Below the pieces are notes generated by a model. The model was not told the origin of the DNA and ran no database searches. It saw only the letters and a program-made list of their open reading frames with translations. Source: Chrysomallon squamiferum (lineage: Eukaryota; Mollusca; Gastropoda; Neomphalida; Peltospiridae). From it: a stretch of 64,000 bases of DNA. Made by a program: the position numbers and the translations under genes. Numbering within the stretch: the stretch's first letter is position 1; each line of letters begins with the position of its first letter. Positions 1-30,097 of this stretch are shown in pieces. The stretch spans positions 28,887,946 to 28,951,945 of the forward strand of contig CM022665.1 in assembly GCA_012295275.1 (NCBI GenBank), written 5' to 3'.

Positions 1-17803
<17,803 letters not shown>

Positions 17804-19129
17804 CCCGACAAAAAGAATACAGTTTGAAACAATAACAGTGAAAACAAACAAACAAACAAACCCTTGTACAGTACGAATTATTAACAACATTTATATACAA
17901 CCAGTAAATTAGATAAAGCAAAAAAATAGATATAACTTTAATATATCAGATTAGTAATTGTTTTACAATAGGCTTTAAAAAAAAAGTTTAAACGATAACT
18001 CTACAAAATATAATAATAATATATTATTATTATTATAATAAAATAACAGAAATAATGCAGAATGTTCTCGTCTATTAAATGTATATTTCTGAACTGTTAG
18101 AAACGAAGTTTTCAACAGATATGCCAATATATTATTTTTGTTTGTTTCAAATGTGAATGTCCCACTTCATACAACAAATTACACAGAACATGATCCCTTT
18201 GGTGTGATAAAGGATCAGTATTTGTAGATTATATATATTATATGTGAATCACGCTTTGTGCCTGACGACTTGACGCATATGTCAAGTGATAATTGTATTG
18301 TGCACTATGCAAAGTTTTCAGTGTTGTAAAAAAAAAAAAAAATTGTTTTACTTCTGGTATTGCATATAATTTGTCAGTGTAGCAGTACTATGTCAGTATG
18401 AGATTTACAATAGCACAGTAATATGGAAGCAGCGATATCAGTTTGCCAGTCAAAACGTATTTCGCAATACTACGATTGTTCGTTATAATTAAACATAATT
18501 TAAGTTCATTTTTAATCTCGGTGATACGGTGTAGAAACCAAACCTGATATATATATATATATATATTTTTATTATTATTTTAATAGGCCATCTCTTTCTA
18601 ATTAATTGTTTTTTTTTCGCAAAGGTCATTCAAATTCTGTGCTCAAATTCAGAACTTAGTCTAATTATACCAGAAATCCTGTAATTATAATGTACAATAT
18701 GGAAACATTTGACGTTTCTTTTTATATCAAAACTGTTTTTACAACGGATTATTTTAAGTATCAAATTTTGAAACGTACTAACCATATAAATTTCACATAT
18801 TTTCGGCCCAGATTATTTTCGAAATTGCCGAGGTAAGAGCTAATCAAACCGCCTTAGACCATTTAACGTTTGTAACGATGAAAACTTCTATAAAATTGTT
18901 ACTAAAGTTTCTAACGTAGACTGGTGATATGCAATGCTAGAAGTGAAATTAAATAAATGTAATGCCTTGTCAGCTTCCGTCCATAAGTACGAAAGGTTTT
19001 AATCACGTTTCTTTTGTCAGTGTGTTACACTTGTTAAACTCATAGCGTTTCTGTAACTACGTAAGTTTTACGTGCAAAGAAACATTAAAAATAAATTAAA
19101 TTAAATAAAGTGTTAAATAATAAAGAAAT
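17804..19129 (+). other. 3' UTR and intergenic DNA downstream of the polycystin-like gene
   Basis: AT-rich. Candidate polyadenylation hexamers AATAAA occur at 18,037-18,042 and elsewhere, but none is decisive. A small (TA)n tract lies at about 18,548-18,565 and a poly-A run at 18,328-18,341. No gene is recognised. Confidence 0.6.
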
Positions 19130-19454
19130 TAAATTAAAAATTAAAAATAAATTAAATAGAAATCAGAAATTAAAAAGATAAAAATTGTAAAATTGAGTTT
19201 TTCCTTTGCGTGAGCAGGAAAAGACATACTGACTGCATTTTACAAATTCATGTTTGTTTTACTTAATAGAATAAATATACAGGTAAATAATAATAAATAA
19301 ATAAATAACGAAATATTTTGGAACTGCTCAAGTAAATAAAATAACGATTCCTTCGCTACTTTAGAAGAAAAAAACAAAAAAAAAACTATTAACTATTATT
19401 TTATTTATATACGTTCGAGCAACAACTAGATATTATTTTTTTTTTTTAAATACA

Positions 19455-19965
19455 TTCATTTATTTATATTTAAAAATGTTACATCAAAATATAGTGATAC
19501 GTAAAAACGATTAAGCTGAAAATAATAGTTATATTAATTATTTAAAAATTTATATTTTAAGACGTAGGCAGTCTGTTAATATTCTACGATGTTACGAAAA
19601 ATCTTATATATTATATATATACACATTATATGTAGTTATAGCCTGAATTTTATAACTGTACAAATAAAAATATCCTCGGTATAAATTAAATTTTTGATTC
19701 CAATCGTGAATATTACCTTAATATTTCTGATTGTTTTTGAAACATCTTTAATTTTTAAGAATATCTTTCAAGTTTTAAGTTTATTCTTAGTCTATTTTTT
19801 TATTTTTTTAAATAATCGTTTAAAAGCGAATTCTACTATAAATCAGATCTCAGATTTATTTCGCACGTTTCTATTATATATATATATATCCACACACAGA
19901 GACACGCGCGCGCGCACACACAAACACACACACACACTCACTCGCACACACATGCTTATTAATAA
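19455..19965 (+). repeat. Dispersed repeat copy 2 (unit A)
   Basis: This copy matches intron-19 copy 1 and copy 3. It ends in TTTCGCACGTTTCTATTATA followed by short TA and CA/CG dinucleotide tracts (19,874-19,950). Confidence 0.85.
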
Positions 19966-20238
19966 TACTAGTTATTTGGTTTAACAAATACGTCTGTGTT
20001 ACTGTTTTCGGTATGAAGAGTTTGTGATTAATCTGCACTGTGATAAAACATTCAGCTCAATACAGATGTTTATTACGTGTTTATTACATGTTTGTTACAG
20101 CGTGTTTAGTTAACACAATAAATTCTCCTTAAAGCACAAAGGTCGTTGAATTTGTGTTTATTCCAGAATGACAATCATAAAAAAAAAAAAAAAAAAAAAA
20201 ACTTAAAACATAAGTGAAAAAAATATAAATATATATAA

Positions 20239-20293
<55 letters not shown>

Positions 20294-21036
20294 GTAATCA
20301 AGGAGATTTTTCATTGCTCCTATTTACGTTTGGAAGTTAATGAGCTAACGTCACAATTAATGACGTAACACAATTATATTTATATAACGTTTCCCGGTTG
20401 TCTTTAAGACTGGTAGCTATTGGCAGCCGCAGTAAGTAAGTAAATATAATATTACAACATATTCTGTGGGGTTTTATTCTTTTCTTTTCTAATTTTGTTT
20501 TCTTTTTTTTCCCGACACCTTAGCATACTGATACTCTAGAGCAGTCATGCACTATCTGCGGCTTTCTGAGTGGCCCGCCTAATTGTTCCATTTACACTGT
20601 AAATTAATACCTGTGGCCCGCCTGAAGATGAGCCATGTCTAATGTCGTTGCCAATGCCTGCTCTAGAGAAAACAACGTTGTTTTTTTTGGTTTTTCTTAA
20701 GCATTGTGTCCCATACAAAACATGCTTCAACCATCAGATTCGAAAGCTGCTTAATTTCTCCATTCATTTTGTTAAAATGTAAATGAATATTGATGACAAA
20801 ACAAAATAACAGTGGTCCGGGTTTGACGTAGTCAAACACTGGTAACTGAAAAAGAATTAAAGTAGATTTTCGTGTTAATAGGTAAAATTAAAACTCAAAG
20901 GTTCTTCTTTTACAAAATAATAAAAACTTTACCATCATTCCATAATATTATCAATGTTATTTCATAGTGTCAGATAATTCTTTGAGCTTTCCGGCACATT
21001 TTATTTAATAATTTTATTTCCACTGACATAAAAAAA

Positions 21037-21071
<35 letters not shown>

Positions 21072-22102
21072 AAACCTGAGAAACTAAATTTACAAATAAT
21101 TATGGCGTAAAGGCTCAATGTGATTAATGATTGCCATCTCCATTGCTACCAGCTGCTGATACAACAACAACAACAACAACAACAACTACTACTACTACTA
21201 CTAGTACTACTATAGCAATAACGAATAAAAATATGTTTATACTATCAATAAATTCCGCATAAAGGGGCATAATACAGTATAACCAATGTCGTTCACTCTA
21301 ATTCGGAGTTGCTGCCCTTCAATTGTAGTTTTTAAATTGTTTATTTATTTTTCTTCGTTGCGGCGTTTCATCTGACATTTTAGAAATATGCGTCAAAGAC
21401 AGGAAATATTTAACTTTTTGTTTGTTTGCTTCTTCGTTAGCAATTGTTTTGGGGTTTTTTCATTATCGTGTTATTATTAGCAATCTTTCGCAAGTAATAA
21501 TAATACGCTGTGTAAGAAGTTAATGTAAAGAAAACAAAATACAGTTCCGACAGTCATATAAATGTTACAAATAAATACTCAGACATGTAAATGGATAAAT
21601 AAATAAATTCATGAAAACGTCTTTTTGAAAAAATTATTTTCTTTTTCTATTCTATTTTTACTTTTCCAGATCGATAGTTCTTCGTAAACGTAAGTCATAT
21701 ATTAAACTGTGATAACAAAAACCACAAAAAACGTATTGATTGCTGTCAACATTTTACGTCAGCAGAATATCGATGCAGTTTGACAGGGTTCATTTATATA
21801 TATGTATATACTTGTTATAGAAAACCGTAATGTCTGTCTTTAATAATTAATACAAAAAGGAAAATGTTTTATTTAAACGTTAGAATTAGTTATTTTTATA
21901 TCTGTTTCTTTCTTATTTATTTTAAAGTTTACAGATCAAAGTACAGATAAATTCTCTGATGCATAAATAACTTGCAGCGCTATATATATATATTTGAAAT
22001 AGTCATAAAATTCAAAGCTATGATATAAGTATGTGCTATTTAACAATAAAATATTGTTGACACTCTATCAACACGTGAAACGAAGTAGTTTTAAATGGAT
22101 TT
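19966..22102 (+). other. Unit A unique AT-rich DNA
   Basis: No gene is seen. It contains poly-A (20,178-20,200), (AAT)n at 20,238-20,293, (AAAT)n at 21,035-21,073 and ACA/ACT trinucleotide runs at 21,162-21,201. It also holds the hAT-like insertion listed separately. Most of it aligns with 26,656-28,860 in unit B with a few percent difference by eye. Confidence 0.8.
20542..20660. mobile_element. hAT-like non-autonomous element, 119 bp, with 8-bp target duplication
   Basis: The same 8-mer CTCTAGAG flanks the insert at 20,534-20,541 and 20,661-20,668. The orthologous position in unit B (27,442-27,449) has one CTCTAGAG and no insert. The insert starts CAGTCATGC and ends GCATTGGC-type inverted (AATGCCTG), giving short imperfect terminal repeats with CAG outermost. 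It contains TGGCCCGCCT twice (20,571-20,580 and 20,613-20,622). An 8-bp duplication with CAG ends points to the hAT superfamily. There is no open frame, so it would depend on a transposase elsewhere. Confidence 0.88.
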
Positions 22103-23485
22103 TTTATATCACTGTAATAGAGACATGTACAGAAAGTGGGGGTTCATATCACTGTACTATAAACATGTACAGAAAGTGGGGGTTTATATCACTGTAATAT
22201 AAACATGTACAGTAAGTGGGGGTTCATATCACTGTAATATAAACATGTACAGAAAGTGGGGGTTTATATCACTGTAATAGAAACATGTACAGAAAGTGGG
22301 GGTTCATATCACTGTAATATAAACATGTACAGTAAGTGGGGGTTTATATCACTGTAATAGAAACATGTACAGTAAGTGGGGGTTCATATCACTGTAATAG
22401 AAACATGTACAGTAAGTGGGGGTTTATATCACTGTAATAGAAACATGTACAGTAAGTGGGGGTTCATATCACTGTAATAGAAACATGTACAGTAAGTGGG
22501 GGTTCATATCACTGTAATATAAACATGTACAGTAAGTGGGGGTTAGAAACATATCACTGTAATAGAAACATGTACAGTAAGTGGGGGTTCATATCACTGT
22601 AATAGAAACATGTACAGTAAGTGGGGGTTCATATCACTGTAATATAAACATGTACAGTAAGTGGGGGTTTATATCACTGTAATATAAGCATGTACAGTAA
22701 GTGGGGGTTTATATCACTGTAATATAAACATGTACAGAAAGTGGGGGGTTCTAACTGTAATAGAAACATGTACAGTAAGTGGGGGTTTATATCACTGTAA
22801 TAGAAACATGTACAGAAAAGGGGGTTTATATCACTGTAATAGAAACATGTACAGTAAGTGGGGGTTCATATCACTGTAATAGAAACATGTACAGTAAGTG
22901 GGGGTTTATATCACTGTAATAGAAACATACAGAAAATATCACTGTAATAGAAACATGTACAGAAAGTGGGGGTTCATATCACTGTAATAGAAACAAACAT
23001 GTACAAAAAGGGGGTTCATATCACTGTAATAGAAACATGTACAGTAAATATCACTGTAATAGAAACATGTACAGTAAGTGGGGGTTCATATCACTGTAAT
23101 AGAAACATGTACAGAAAGTGGGGGTTTATATCACTGTAATAGAAACATGTACAGAAAGTGGGGGTTCATATCACTGTAATAGAAACATGTACAGAAAGTG
23201 GGGGTTCATATCACTGTAATAGAAACATGTACAGAAAGTGGGGGTTCATATCACTGTAATAGAAACATGTACAGAAAGTGGGGGTTTATATCACTGTAAT
23301 AGAAACATGTACAGTAAGTGGGGGTTCATATCACTGTAATATAAACATGTACAGTAAGTGGGGGTTTATATCACTGTAATAGAAACATGTACAGTAAGTG
23401 GGGGTTCATATCACTGTAATAGAAACATGTACAGAAAGTGGGGGTTTATATCACTGTAATAGAAACATGTACAGTAAGTGGGGGT
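22103..23485 (+). repeat. 40-bp minisatellite, about 34 units
   Basis: The 40-bp period is built on TATCACTGTAATAGAAACAT followed by GTACAGTAAGTGGGGGTT. Variation is mainly at three positions: TTCATATC or TTTATATC, AATAG or AATAT, and CAGTAAG or CAGAAAG. A few truncated or rearranged units lie near 22,545, 22,745, 22,925, 22,990 and 23,045. There are no unique spacers, so this is not CRISPR-like. Unit B has only a short degenerate version. Confidence 0.97.
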
Positions 23486-23492
23486 GATATAT

Positions 23493-24041
23493 AATAAACA
23501 AAATCATCATCTGACACAACCAGTACGTAATTAAAAATAGTTAATAATGGGTGATGTGGTATCTTAACATGTATAAAATATTTATGCTGCTAGATGTGGG
23601 TAATAAAAATACATTATGCATTACGATATATTGTGTTCAGGTCCATATAACACCTGTTGTATCAGTCACTACAGTCTGATTTCTTTTTATTTATTGATTT
23701 AGTATTTTATTCAGTACCCGTTTTGCTTATTATATTACAAAACTATTAATAAAACTTAAAGTTAAAATTAAAATATAAATATTGCATATATATAAATTAA
23801 TAAAATAGAATAAAATAAATTAAAAGTTCCAGTAAATTTTTAAAGATAAGAAGTAATAATAAACAATACTAATAATGCTAATGGTGGTAGTAGTAGTTAT
23901 AGTAATTATAATAATAATAGTAGCTGTAGTAGTAGTCGTAGTAGCAGTAGTAAAAGGGAAAACCTCTGTTGATCCGTTGAATGAAAGAGTACTTGGACAC
24001 ACAATTAATGATTAGAAAGTGATGTGTTTTAAACAAATAAA
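23493..24041 (+). promoter_or_regulatory. Putative promoter and 5' leader of SLBP-like copy A
   Basis: This stretch up to the start codon is identical by eye to 30,098-30,646 in front of copy B. It is AT-rich and ends with a TAG/TAA trinucleotide zone (23,865-23,955) and then a less repetitive leader. No clear TATA box or initiator can be singled out among the many A/T runs. Its promoter role is inferred only from position and sequence identity. Confidence 0.4.
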
Positions 24042-25044
24042 ATGACTGATAAATGCACACTAAGAACTATAAACTATCGACATCAACGTTATATTAATTC
24101 ACCAGATAAAATGTATGCTGATTCTGATCAAGAAAAGTACAGTACGGCAGGACACCTAAGTCCATCAGGAAGTCCAACCAGAGCTTGTGACAAAGACAGG
24201 GAGAAAAACTGTTGGAGAAAGGAATCAAATAGCAGTGAGGGAAATTTTAAGAAGCCATTAGAGCCAGCCATGTCCTCCTTGTTTGATGAAATGGAGTTTC
24301 CACCCCTTACATCATCACGCACGAGAACATCTAAACCACAACGACCTAAGTTTGAACATTGTGAATCATGGGCAGACAGGGGAGAGAGAAACCATCAGGT
24401 TAGAGGAAGAAAGAAAACAGCTGAAAAGATATCGAAAGCAGCTTCAAATAAACCCAAGAATTATCAGGCCAGGACTGGAGATCGAAACAGATGAAAATGT
24501 ACTCATGAGAAAACAGAAACAGCTGGACTATGGTAAAAATACTCTGGGTTATGACCGCTATCTCAGACTTGTTCCAAAAAATAAGAGACAAAAAGATCAG
24601 CCCAGAACACCAGACAAGTACATAAAGACAAGTCGTCGGTCTTGGGATGCACAGATAAGAAAATGGAGACGACAGCTTCATGACTGGGACCCACCAGAAG
24701 CACCCAACAGAAAACACAGTAACAGCACAGACGTATCAGCTTCATGCTCTTCACAAGGATCACTGGAGACTGCTTTAGAGAATGAACTTCACAGTGCAAG
24801 TGATTTTGCCTCAGACACCTGCTCTGAGAACTCAGCAACACGTTCCACATCTTCTGCCAGCTGCTCCTTATCTCCCATCCTCAGTGAAAACTTCGCTGTG
24901 CTGAGTACAAAAAACGAATGTGACAGTCATTTGGCCAGTGGCAGTTCCTACACGAAAATGTCATATAGTGCCGATGAGGATGTGGATGAATTCAACTTGG
25001 ATGAGTGCCTGCAAGATGTTTGTGAAATGGATAACTGGGAATAG
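24042..25044 (+). pseudogene. SLBP: SLBP-like gene copy A, frameshifted, single exon
   Basis: This copy is homologous to the intact copy B over its whole length. It is open from ATG 24,042, but near 24,380 (GACAGGGGAGAGAG against GACAGGAGTGAGAGAG in copy B) it is two bases shorter. The original frame then runs to a stop at 24,492 in unrelated sequence. The family sequence continues in another frame to the stop at 25,042-25,044, with [47 protein letters not shown] and C-terminal [19 protein letters not shown] all intact. An ATG at 24,283 in that second frame could give a 253-residue product with foreign N-terminal residues and a complete RNA-binding domain. It may be a pseudogene, a truncated gene or an assembly error in a G-rich run. 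It has SRRSWD, the usual family form, where copy B has SRRAWD. Confidence 0.85.
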
Positions 25045-25479
25045 ATGTTACATGTCTAATATTTAATAATATTGTTTGTGTGTGTGTGTGTGTTGTTTGT
25101 TGATTGTACATTTGTTTATGCGTGTATATTTGTGAACTAAATACAGAAGAATTCCACAGATTTGTTATTGTTGTATACTTTTCTTATTTTCAAAAATATT
25201 CTTCAGTGTAAATTGAATAAATATATTCTTGGTGCAAACCAGTTATTTGTAATCTGTGGCCTTTGAAAGAGAAATATTGTTAGAAATAATTTTATATTTA
25301 ATTTACTTTAAAATTATTAGTGCATTTTTAGAGGAAAAAATGAATTAAAAACCCGTTACTGATCTAACGAAGATTATACTGATTTAAATAATGTAGTCTG
25401 ACTGTCTTATATTTATTTAATAACAATTGTCTGTTAGTTTAATTTGTAAAAGAAAAATTTAGGAAGACTTTTTTTTAGT
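25045..25479 (+). other. 3' flank of SLBP-like copy A
   Basis: A TG repeat lies just after the stop (about 25,076-25,092) and a polyadenylation hexamer AATAAA at 25,216-25,221. Homology with the 3' flank of copy B fades at about 25,400. Confidence 0.75.
25216..25221 (+). terminator. Candidate polyadenylation signal for SLBP-like copy A
   Basis: AATAAA lies about 170 nt after the stop and is conserved in position and context in copy B (31,810-31,815). An ordinary polyadenylated mRNA is therefore likely, although this is only inferred. Confidence 0.55.
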
Positions 25480-26184
25480 ATAAATTAAAAATAAATGAAA
25501 TAGAAATCAAAAATGAAAAAGATTAAAAAAAGAAATACCAACTTCATTTTACAAATTGATGTTTGTTTTACTTACTAGATCAAATAAATAGGTAAATAAT
25601 AAATAAATAAATAAGTAAATAACTGAAAAAATAAAAAAAATATTTTGTAACTGCTTGAGTAAATAAAATAACGATTCCTTCTCTAGTTTAGAAGAAATCT
25701 CTAGAAAAATAAAAATAATAATTAAACAAACAACACAAAAATGAAAATCTTCCCATATTAAACAGATGCTGATGTTTTTTGTGTCCCTCTTTGTTTTGGG
25801 GTGGGGTTGTGGGGCGTTTTGTTGTTGTTTTTTAGTTAAAAATAGCAAACTGATTGTCACCTTACTATACAAATTATTATTAATTATTATTATTATTATT
25901 ATTACGCCAAATAAATTCACATTTTCCAAAAGGCCAAATACAAATCTAATTCCGTTCTTGACAAGTCTTGGCTTCTTTGGCATCACGTAAATTTTTATTC
26001 ACTAAAATATTTGTTTTTGTTTTGTACGCATTATACAGATAAGTGAATGTGTGGCGGGGAAAAAAACTGAAATGTTGAAAGAAATGGGAAGATAAAGTTT
26101 ACACAGGGAAACGTTAACTGTTATTTTATTTATCTATGTTTGAGAAACAACTAGATATTATAAATAAATAAATAAATAAATAAA

Positions 26185-26650
26185 TAAATTCATTTATTTA
26201 TTTTTAAAAATGTATCAAAAATAATATAGTGATAAGTAAAAACGATTAGGCTGAAAATAATAGTATAAATTATATTAATTATTTAAAAATTTATATTTTA
26301 AGATGTAGGCAGTCTGTTAATATTCTACGATGTTACAACTAATCTTAAACATTATACATAAATACATTATATGTAGTTATAGCCTGAATTTTATAACTGT
26401 ACGAATAAAAATATCCTCAGAATAAATTAAATTTTTGATTCCAATCGTGAATATTACCTTAATATTTCTGATTGTTTTTGAAACATCTTTAATTTTTAAG
26501 AATATCTTTCAAGTTCTAAGTTTATTCTTAGTCTATTTTTTTTTTAAATGATCTTTTAAAAGGCGAATTCTACTAATCAGATCTCAGATTTATTTCGCAC
26601 ATTTCTATTTTATCTGTCTATATCTATATATAGATATAGATATATGCATA
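26185..26650 (+). repeat. Dispersed repeat copy 3 (unit B)
   Basis: This copy matches copies 1 and 2 through TTTATTTCGCACATTTCTAT. Instead of long TA/CA tracts it ends in a short ATCTATATATAGATATAGAT palindromic stretch. Confidence 0.85.
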
Positions 26651-28938
26651 CATATTAACAAATACGTCTGTGTTACTGTTTTCGGTATGAAGAGTTTGTG
26701 ATTAATCTGCACTGAGATAAAACATTCAGCTCAATACAGATGTTTATTCCAGAATGACAAACGTTTCAACAAACAAACAAAATAAAATAAAAATTAAAAA
26801 TTAAAAAAATTAAAAATTAAAATTAAAAAAATAAAAAATATTAAAATGAATATAAAATAAAATAAAATAATATAAAATAAGAGTATATATATAAAAATAT
26901 AAAATAATAATAATAATATATATAAAAAATAATAAAATAATAATAATAATAATAATAATCACGGAGACTTTTCATTTATAATTTCAGCAGTAAAAGATAT
27001 CTTCAGTTTTTATCTATGAAAGTATATGTCTGTGTGTATGTCTGTCTGTTTCTTTGTGTGTCCCCGTATATGTTTGTTTACAAACGTTTATATTGCGAAT
27101 TTGTTGTATGCCTTATTGTACGGATAATTGCGCATATGTCTCTATCTGTGTGTATGTATATGCGTTTTGTGGTTTTTTGTCTTAAGTCTGCTTGTGTGTG
27201 TGCGTGTGTGTGTGTGTGTGTGTTTACGTTTGGAAGTTAATGAGCTAACGTCACAATTAATGACGTAACACAATTATATTTATATAACGTTTCCCGGTTG
27301 TCTTTAAGACTGGTAGCTATTGGCAGCCGCAGTAAGAAAGTAAGTATAATATTACTACATATTCTGTGGGGTTTTATTCTTCTTTTCTTTTCTAATTTTG
27401 TTTTCCTTTTCTTTTTTTTCTGACACCTTAGCATACTGACACTCTAGAGCAAACAACGTTTTGGGGTTGGGTTTTTTTAGCACTGTGTCCCATACAAAAC
27501 ATGCTTCAACCATCAGATTCGAAAGCTGCTTAATTTCTGCATTCATTTTGTTAAAATGTAAATGAATACTGATGACAAAACAAAATAACAGTGGTCCGGG
27601 TTTGACGTAGTCAAACACTGGTAACTGAAAAAGAATTAAAGTAGATTTTCGTGTTAATAGGTAAGATTAAAACTCAAAGGTTCCGCTTTTACAAAATAAT
27701 AAAAACATTACCATCATTCCATAATATAATCAATGTTATTTCATAGTGCCAGATAATTCTTTGAGCTTTCCGGCACATTTTATTTAATAATTTTATTTCC
27801 ATTGACATAAAATAAATAAAAACCTGAGAACCTAAATTTACAAATAATTATGGCGTAAAGCCTCAATGTGATTAATGACTGCCATCTCCATTGCTACCAG
27901 CTGCTGATACAACAATAACAACAACAACAACAACAACTGCTACTACTACTACTAGTACTACTATAACAATAACGAATAAAAATATGTTTATACTATCAAT
28001 AAATTCCGCATAAAGGGGCATAATACAGTATAACAAATGTCGTTCACCAAACTCTAATTCGGAGTTGCTGCCCTTTAATTGTAGTTTCAGATTGTTTATT
28101 TATTTTTCTTCGTTGCGGCGTTTCATCTGACATTTTAGAAATATGCGTCAAAGACAGGAAATATTTAACTTTTTGTTTGTTTGCTTCTTCGTTAGCAATT
28201 GTTTTGTTTTATTTCATTATCGTGTTATTATTAGCAATCTTTCGCAAGTAATAATAATACGCTGTGTAAGAAGTTAATGTAAAGAAAACAAAATACAGTT
28301 CCGACAGTCATATAAATATTACAAATAAATACTCAGACATGTAAATGGATAAATAAATAAATTCATGAAAACGTCTTTTTGAAAACATTATTTTCTTTTT
28401 CTATTCTATTTTTACTTTTCCAGATCGATAGTTCTTCGTAAACGTAAGTCATATATTAAACTGTGATAACAAAAACCACAAAAAACTTATTGATTGCTGT
28501 CAACATTTTACGTCAACAGAATATCGATGCAGTTTGACAGGGTTCATTTATATATATTTATATACTTGTTATAGAAAACCGTAATGTCTGTCTTTAATAA
28601 TTAATACAAAAAGGAAAATGTTTTATTTAAACGTTAGAATTAGTTATTTTTATATCTGTTTCTTTCTTATTTATTTTAAAGTTTACAGATCAAAGTACAG
28701 ATAAATTCTCTGATGCATAAATAATATGCAGCGCTATATATATAAATATTTGAAATAGTCATAAAATTCAAAGCCATGATATATGTATGTGCTATTTAAC
28801 AATAAAATATTGTTGACACTCTATCAACACGTGAAACGAAATAGTTTTAAATGTTGCGAAGGTTATTCAAAAATTCTGTATTATACAATAAGGCTGTAAT
28901 TGATTGTTATGTAAATGGAGCGGGTAATATTCGATCAA
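26651..28938 (+). other. Unit B unique AT-rich DNA
   Basis: It aligns with 19,966-22,102 of unit A. An A/T-only low-complexity zone lies at 26,775-26,960 and a TG-rich zone at 27,020-27,225. No gene is recognised. About 80 bp at 28,855-28,938 just before the minisatellite is missing from unit A. Confidence 0.75.
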
Positions 28939-29180
28939 AAAGTACAGAAAATGTTGGTCTCACATCACTGTAATAGAAACATGTACAGAAAGTGGGGTTT
29001 ATATCACTGTTATAGAAGCATGTACAGTAAATAGGGGTTCATATCACTGTAATATAAACATGTCCAGTAAGTGGGGATGTCCAATCACTGAGTTACAATA
29101 TGGAGTTGTTAGATCAAATGTACAGAAAAGGGAGATGTTAGATCACTATTATTAACTGTTTCAGAAAGTGTGGGTGTTAA
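28939..29180 (+). repeat. Short degenerate version of the 40-bp minisatellite
   Basis: Roughly six diverged units can be read, for example ATCACTGTAATAGAAACATG at about 28,964 and further ones with substitutions and indels to about 29,178. Compared with the homogeneous array in unit A, this looks like the older, unexpanded state. Confidence 0.8.
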
Positions 29181-29600
29181 ACTTATTAAAAACTGACATT
29201 AACGTTTATTTGAATTTAAAATAATAATGTTCGCCATGGAATATATAAATATCTGATGTGGCATGGAGAGGATGGAGGTCAAACATACATACAGGGGTAG
29301 TTTAAAACATCCTAGATTTGATGTTCTGTACAAAGTAGATATCTTCTAAGATTTGTGCAGTTATGCAAACAAACCTTATTTAATATTTTAGCGAAAGAAA
29401 AAAAGCATCTGTTCGATTTCAGAACTAATCGTTCTAATCTGACGTAGAACAGTTTAAAAATAATCTAAAATGAGACGTTTTCATTTCTACTCATTGATAT
29501 TTAATGTTTCCAATATACCAAAGTTCAGCAAATCACATTAGTGTAGAATCATTTGTGTATCTAGACTCTGATTTTTTGGTATTGTGTACTTTATTTGTTG

Positions 29601-29636
<36 letters not shown>

Positions 29637-29981
29637 CAAAAAGAACATAATAAATTAGATTAAAAAAAAAAAAAAAAAAAAACGATAGGGTGAGTCTGAA
29701 AGTCAAATGAAAATAGTGTATGATGTAGAAAGAAACGGACACCGACATATAAAGTCAGACATACATGCATACATACACACACATATAGATAGATAGACAG
29801 ATGGATGAATGGAGAAAAAGAAGGATGGAAGGGTAAATACACAACAACAACATATATATTAAAATGTAAGTATATATGTATAACAAAATTAAAAATGAAT
29901 ATACATGTTATGCAGCAACAATAACAAAAACAAACAACAAACAACAACAGAAACAACAATAACGACCCCAACAGCAACAGA

Positions 29982-30038
<57 letters not shown>

Positions 30039-30097
30039 TGTAATAATAAATAAAGAAATTAAACAACCAAATAAAAATGAAAATAAAAATAAAATAA
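29181..30097 (+). other. Unit B-specific AT-rich DNA between minisatellite and gene
   Basis: No counterpart is seen in unit A. It holds a T(27)-like run (about 29,607-29,632), an A run (29,663-29,682) facing it, and (AAT)n at 29,983-30,036. No gene is supported. Confidence 0.7.

Larger units (their letters stand above)
19130..25400 (+). repeat. Segmental duplication, unit A
   Basis: This unit is collinear with 25,480-31,975. Shared landmarks in the same order are the AAATTAAAAATAAATTAAAT-type start, AACGATTCCTTC, the dispersed repeat, GGAAGTTAATGAGCTAACGT (20,331 and 27,231), the GATCGATAGTTCTTCG region (21,670 and 28,423), a 40-bp minisatellite, the SLBP-like gene and its 3' flank up to ATTATACTGATTTAAATAAT. 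Differences are small substitutions plus several indels: a hAT-like insertion and minisatellite expansion here, and about 0.9 kb extra in unit B between minisatellite and gene. Breakpoints are accurate to tens of bases. Confidence 0.92.

Noticed and set aside
22103-23485. Regular repeat array resembling a CRISPR array
   Set aside because: The 40-bp units are contiguous with no unique spacers, and the surrounding genome is clearly eukaryotic. It is a minisatellite.
23820-24060. Reverse-strand frames of Thr/Ile/Tyr repeats upstream of SLBP copy A (and 30,425-30,665 at copy B)
   Set aside because: They are translations of a TAG/TAA trinucleotide tract; identity between copies simply follows the identical DNA.
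24042-25044. Programmed ribosomal frameshifting in SLBP copy A
   Set aside because: No slippery site or stimulatory structure is apparent, and the intact copy B needs no shift. A mutation or a sequencing error is simpler.
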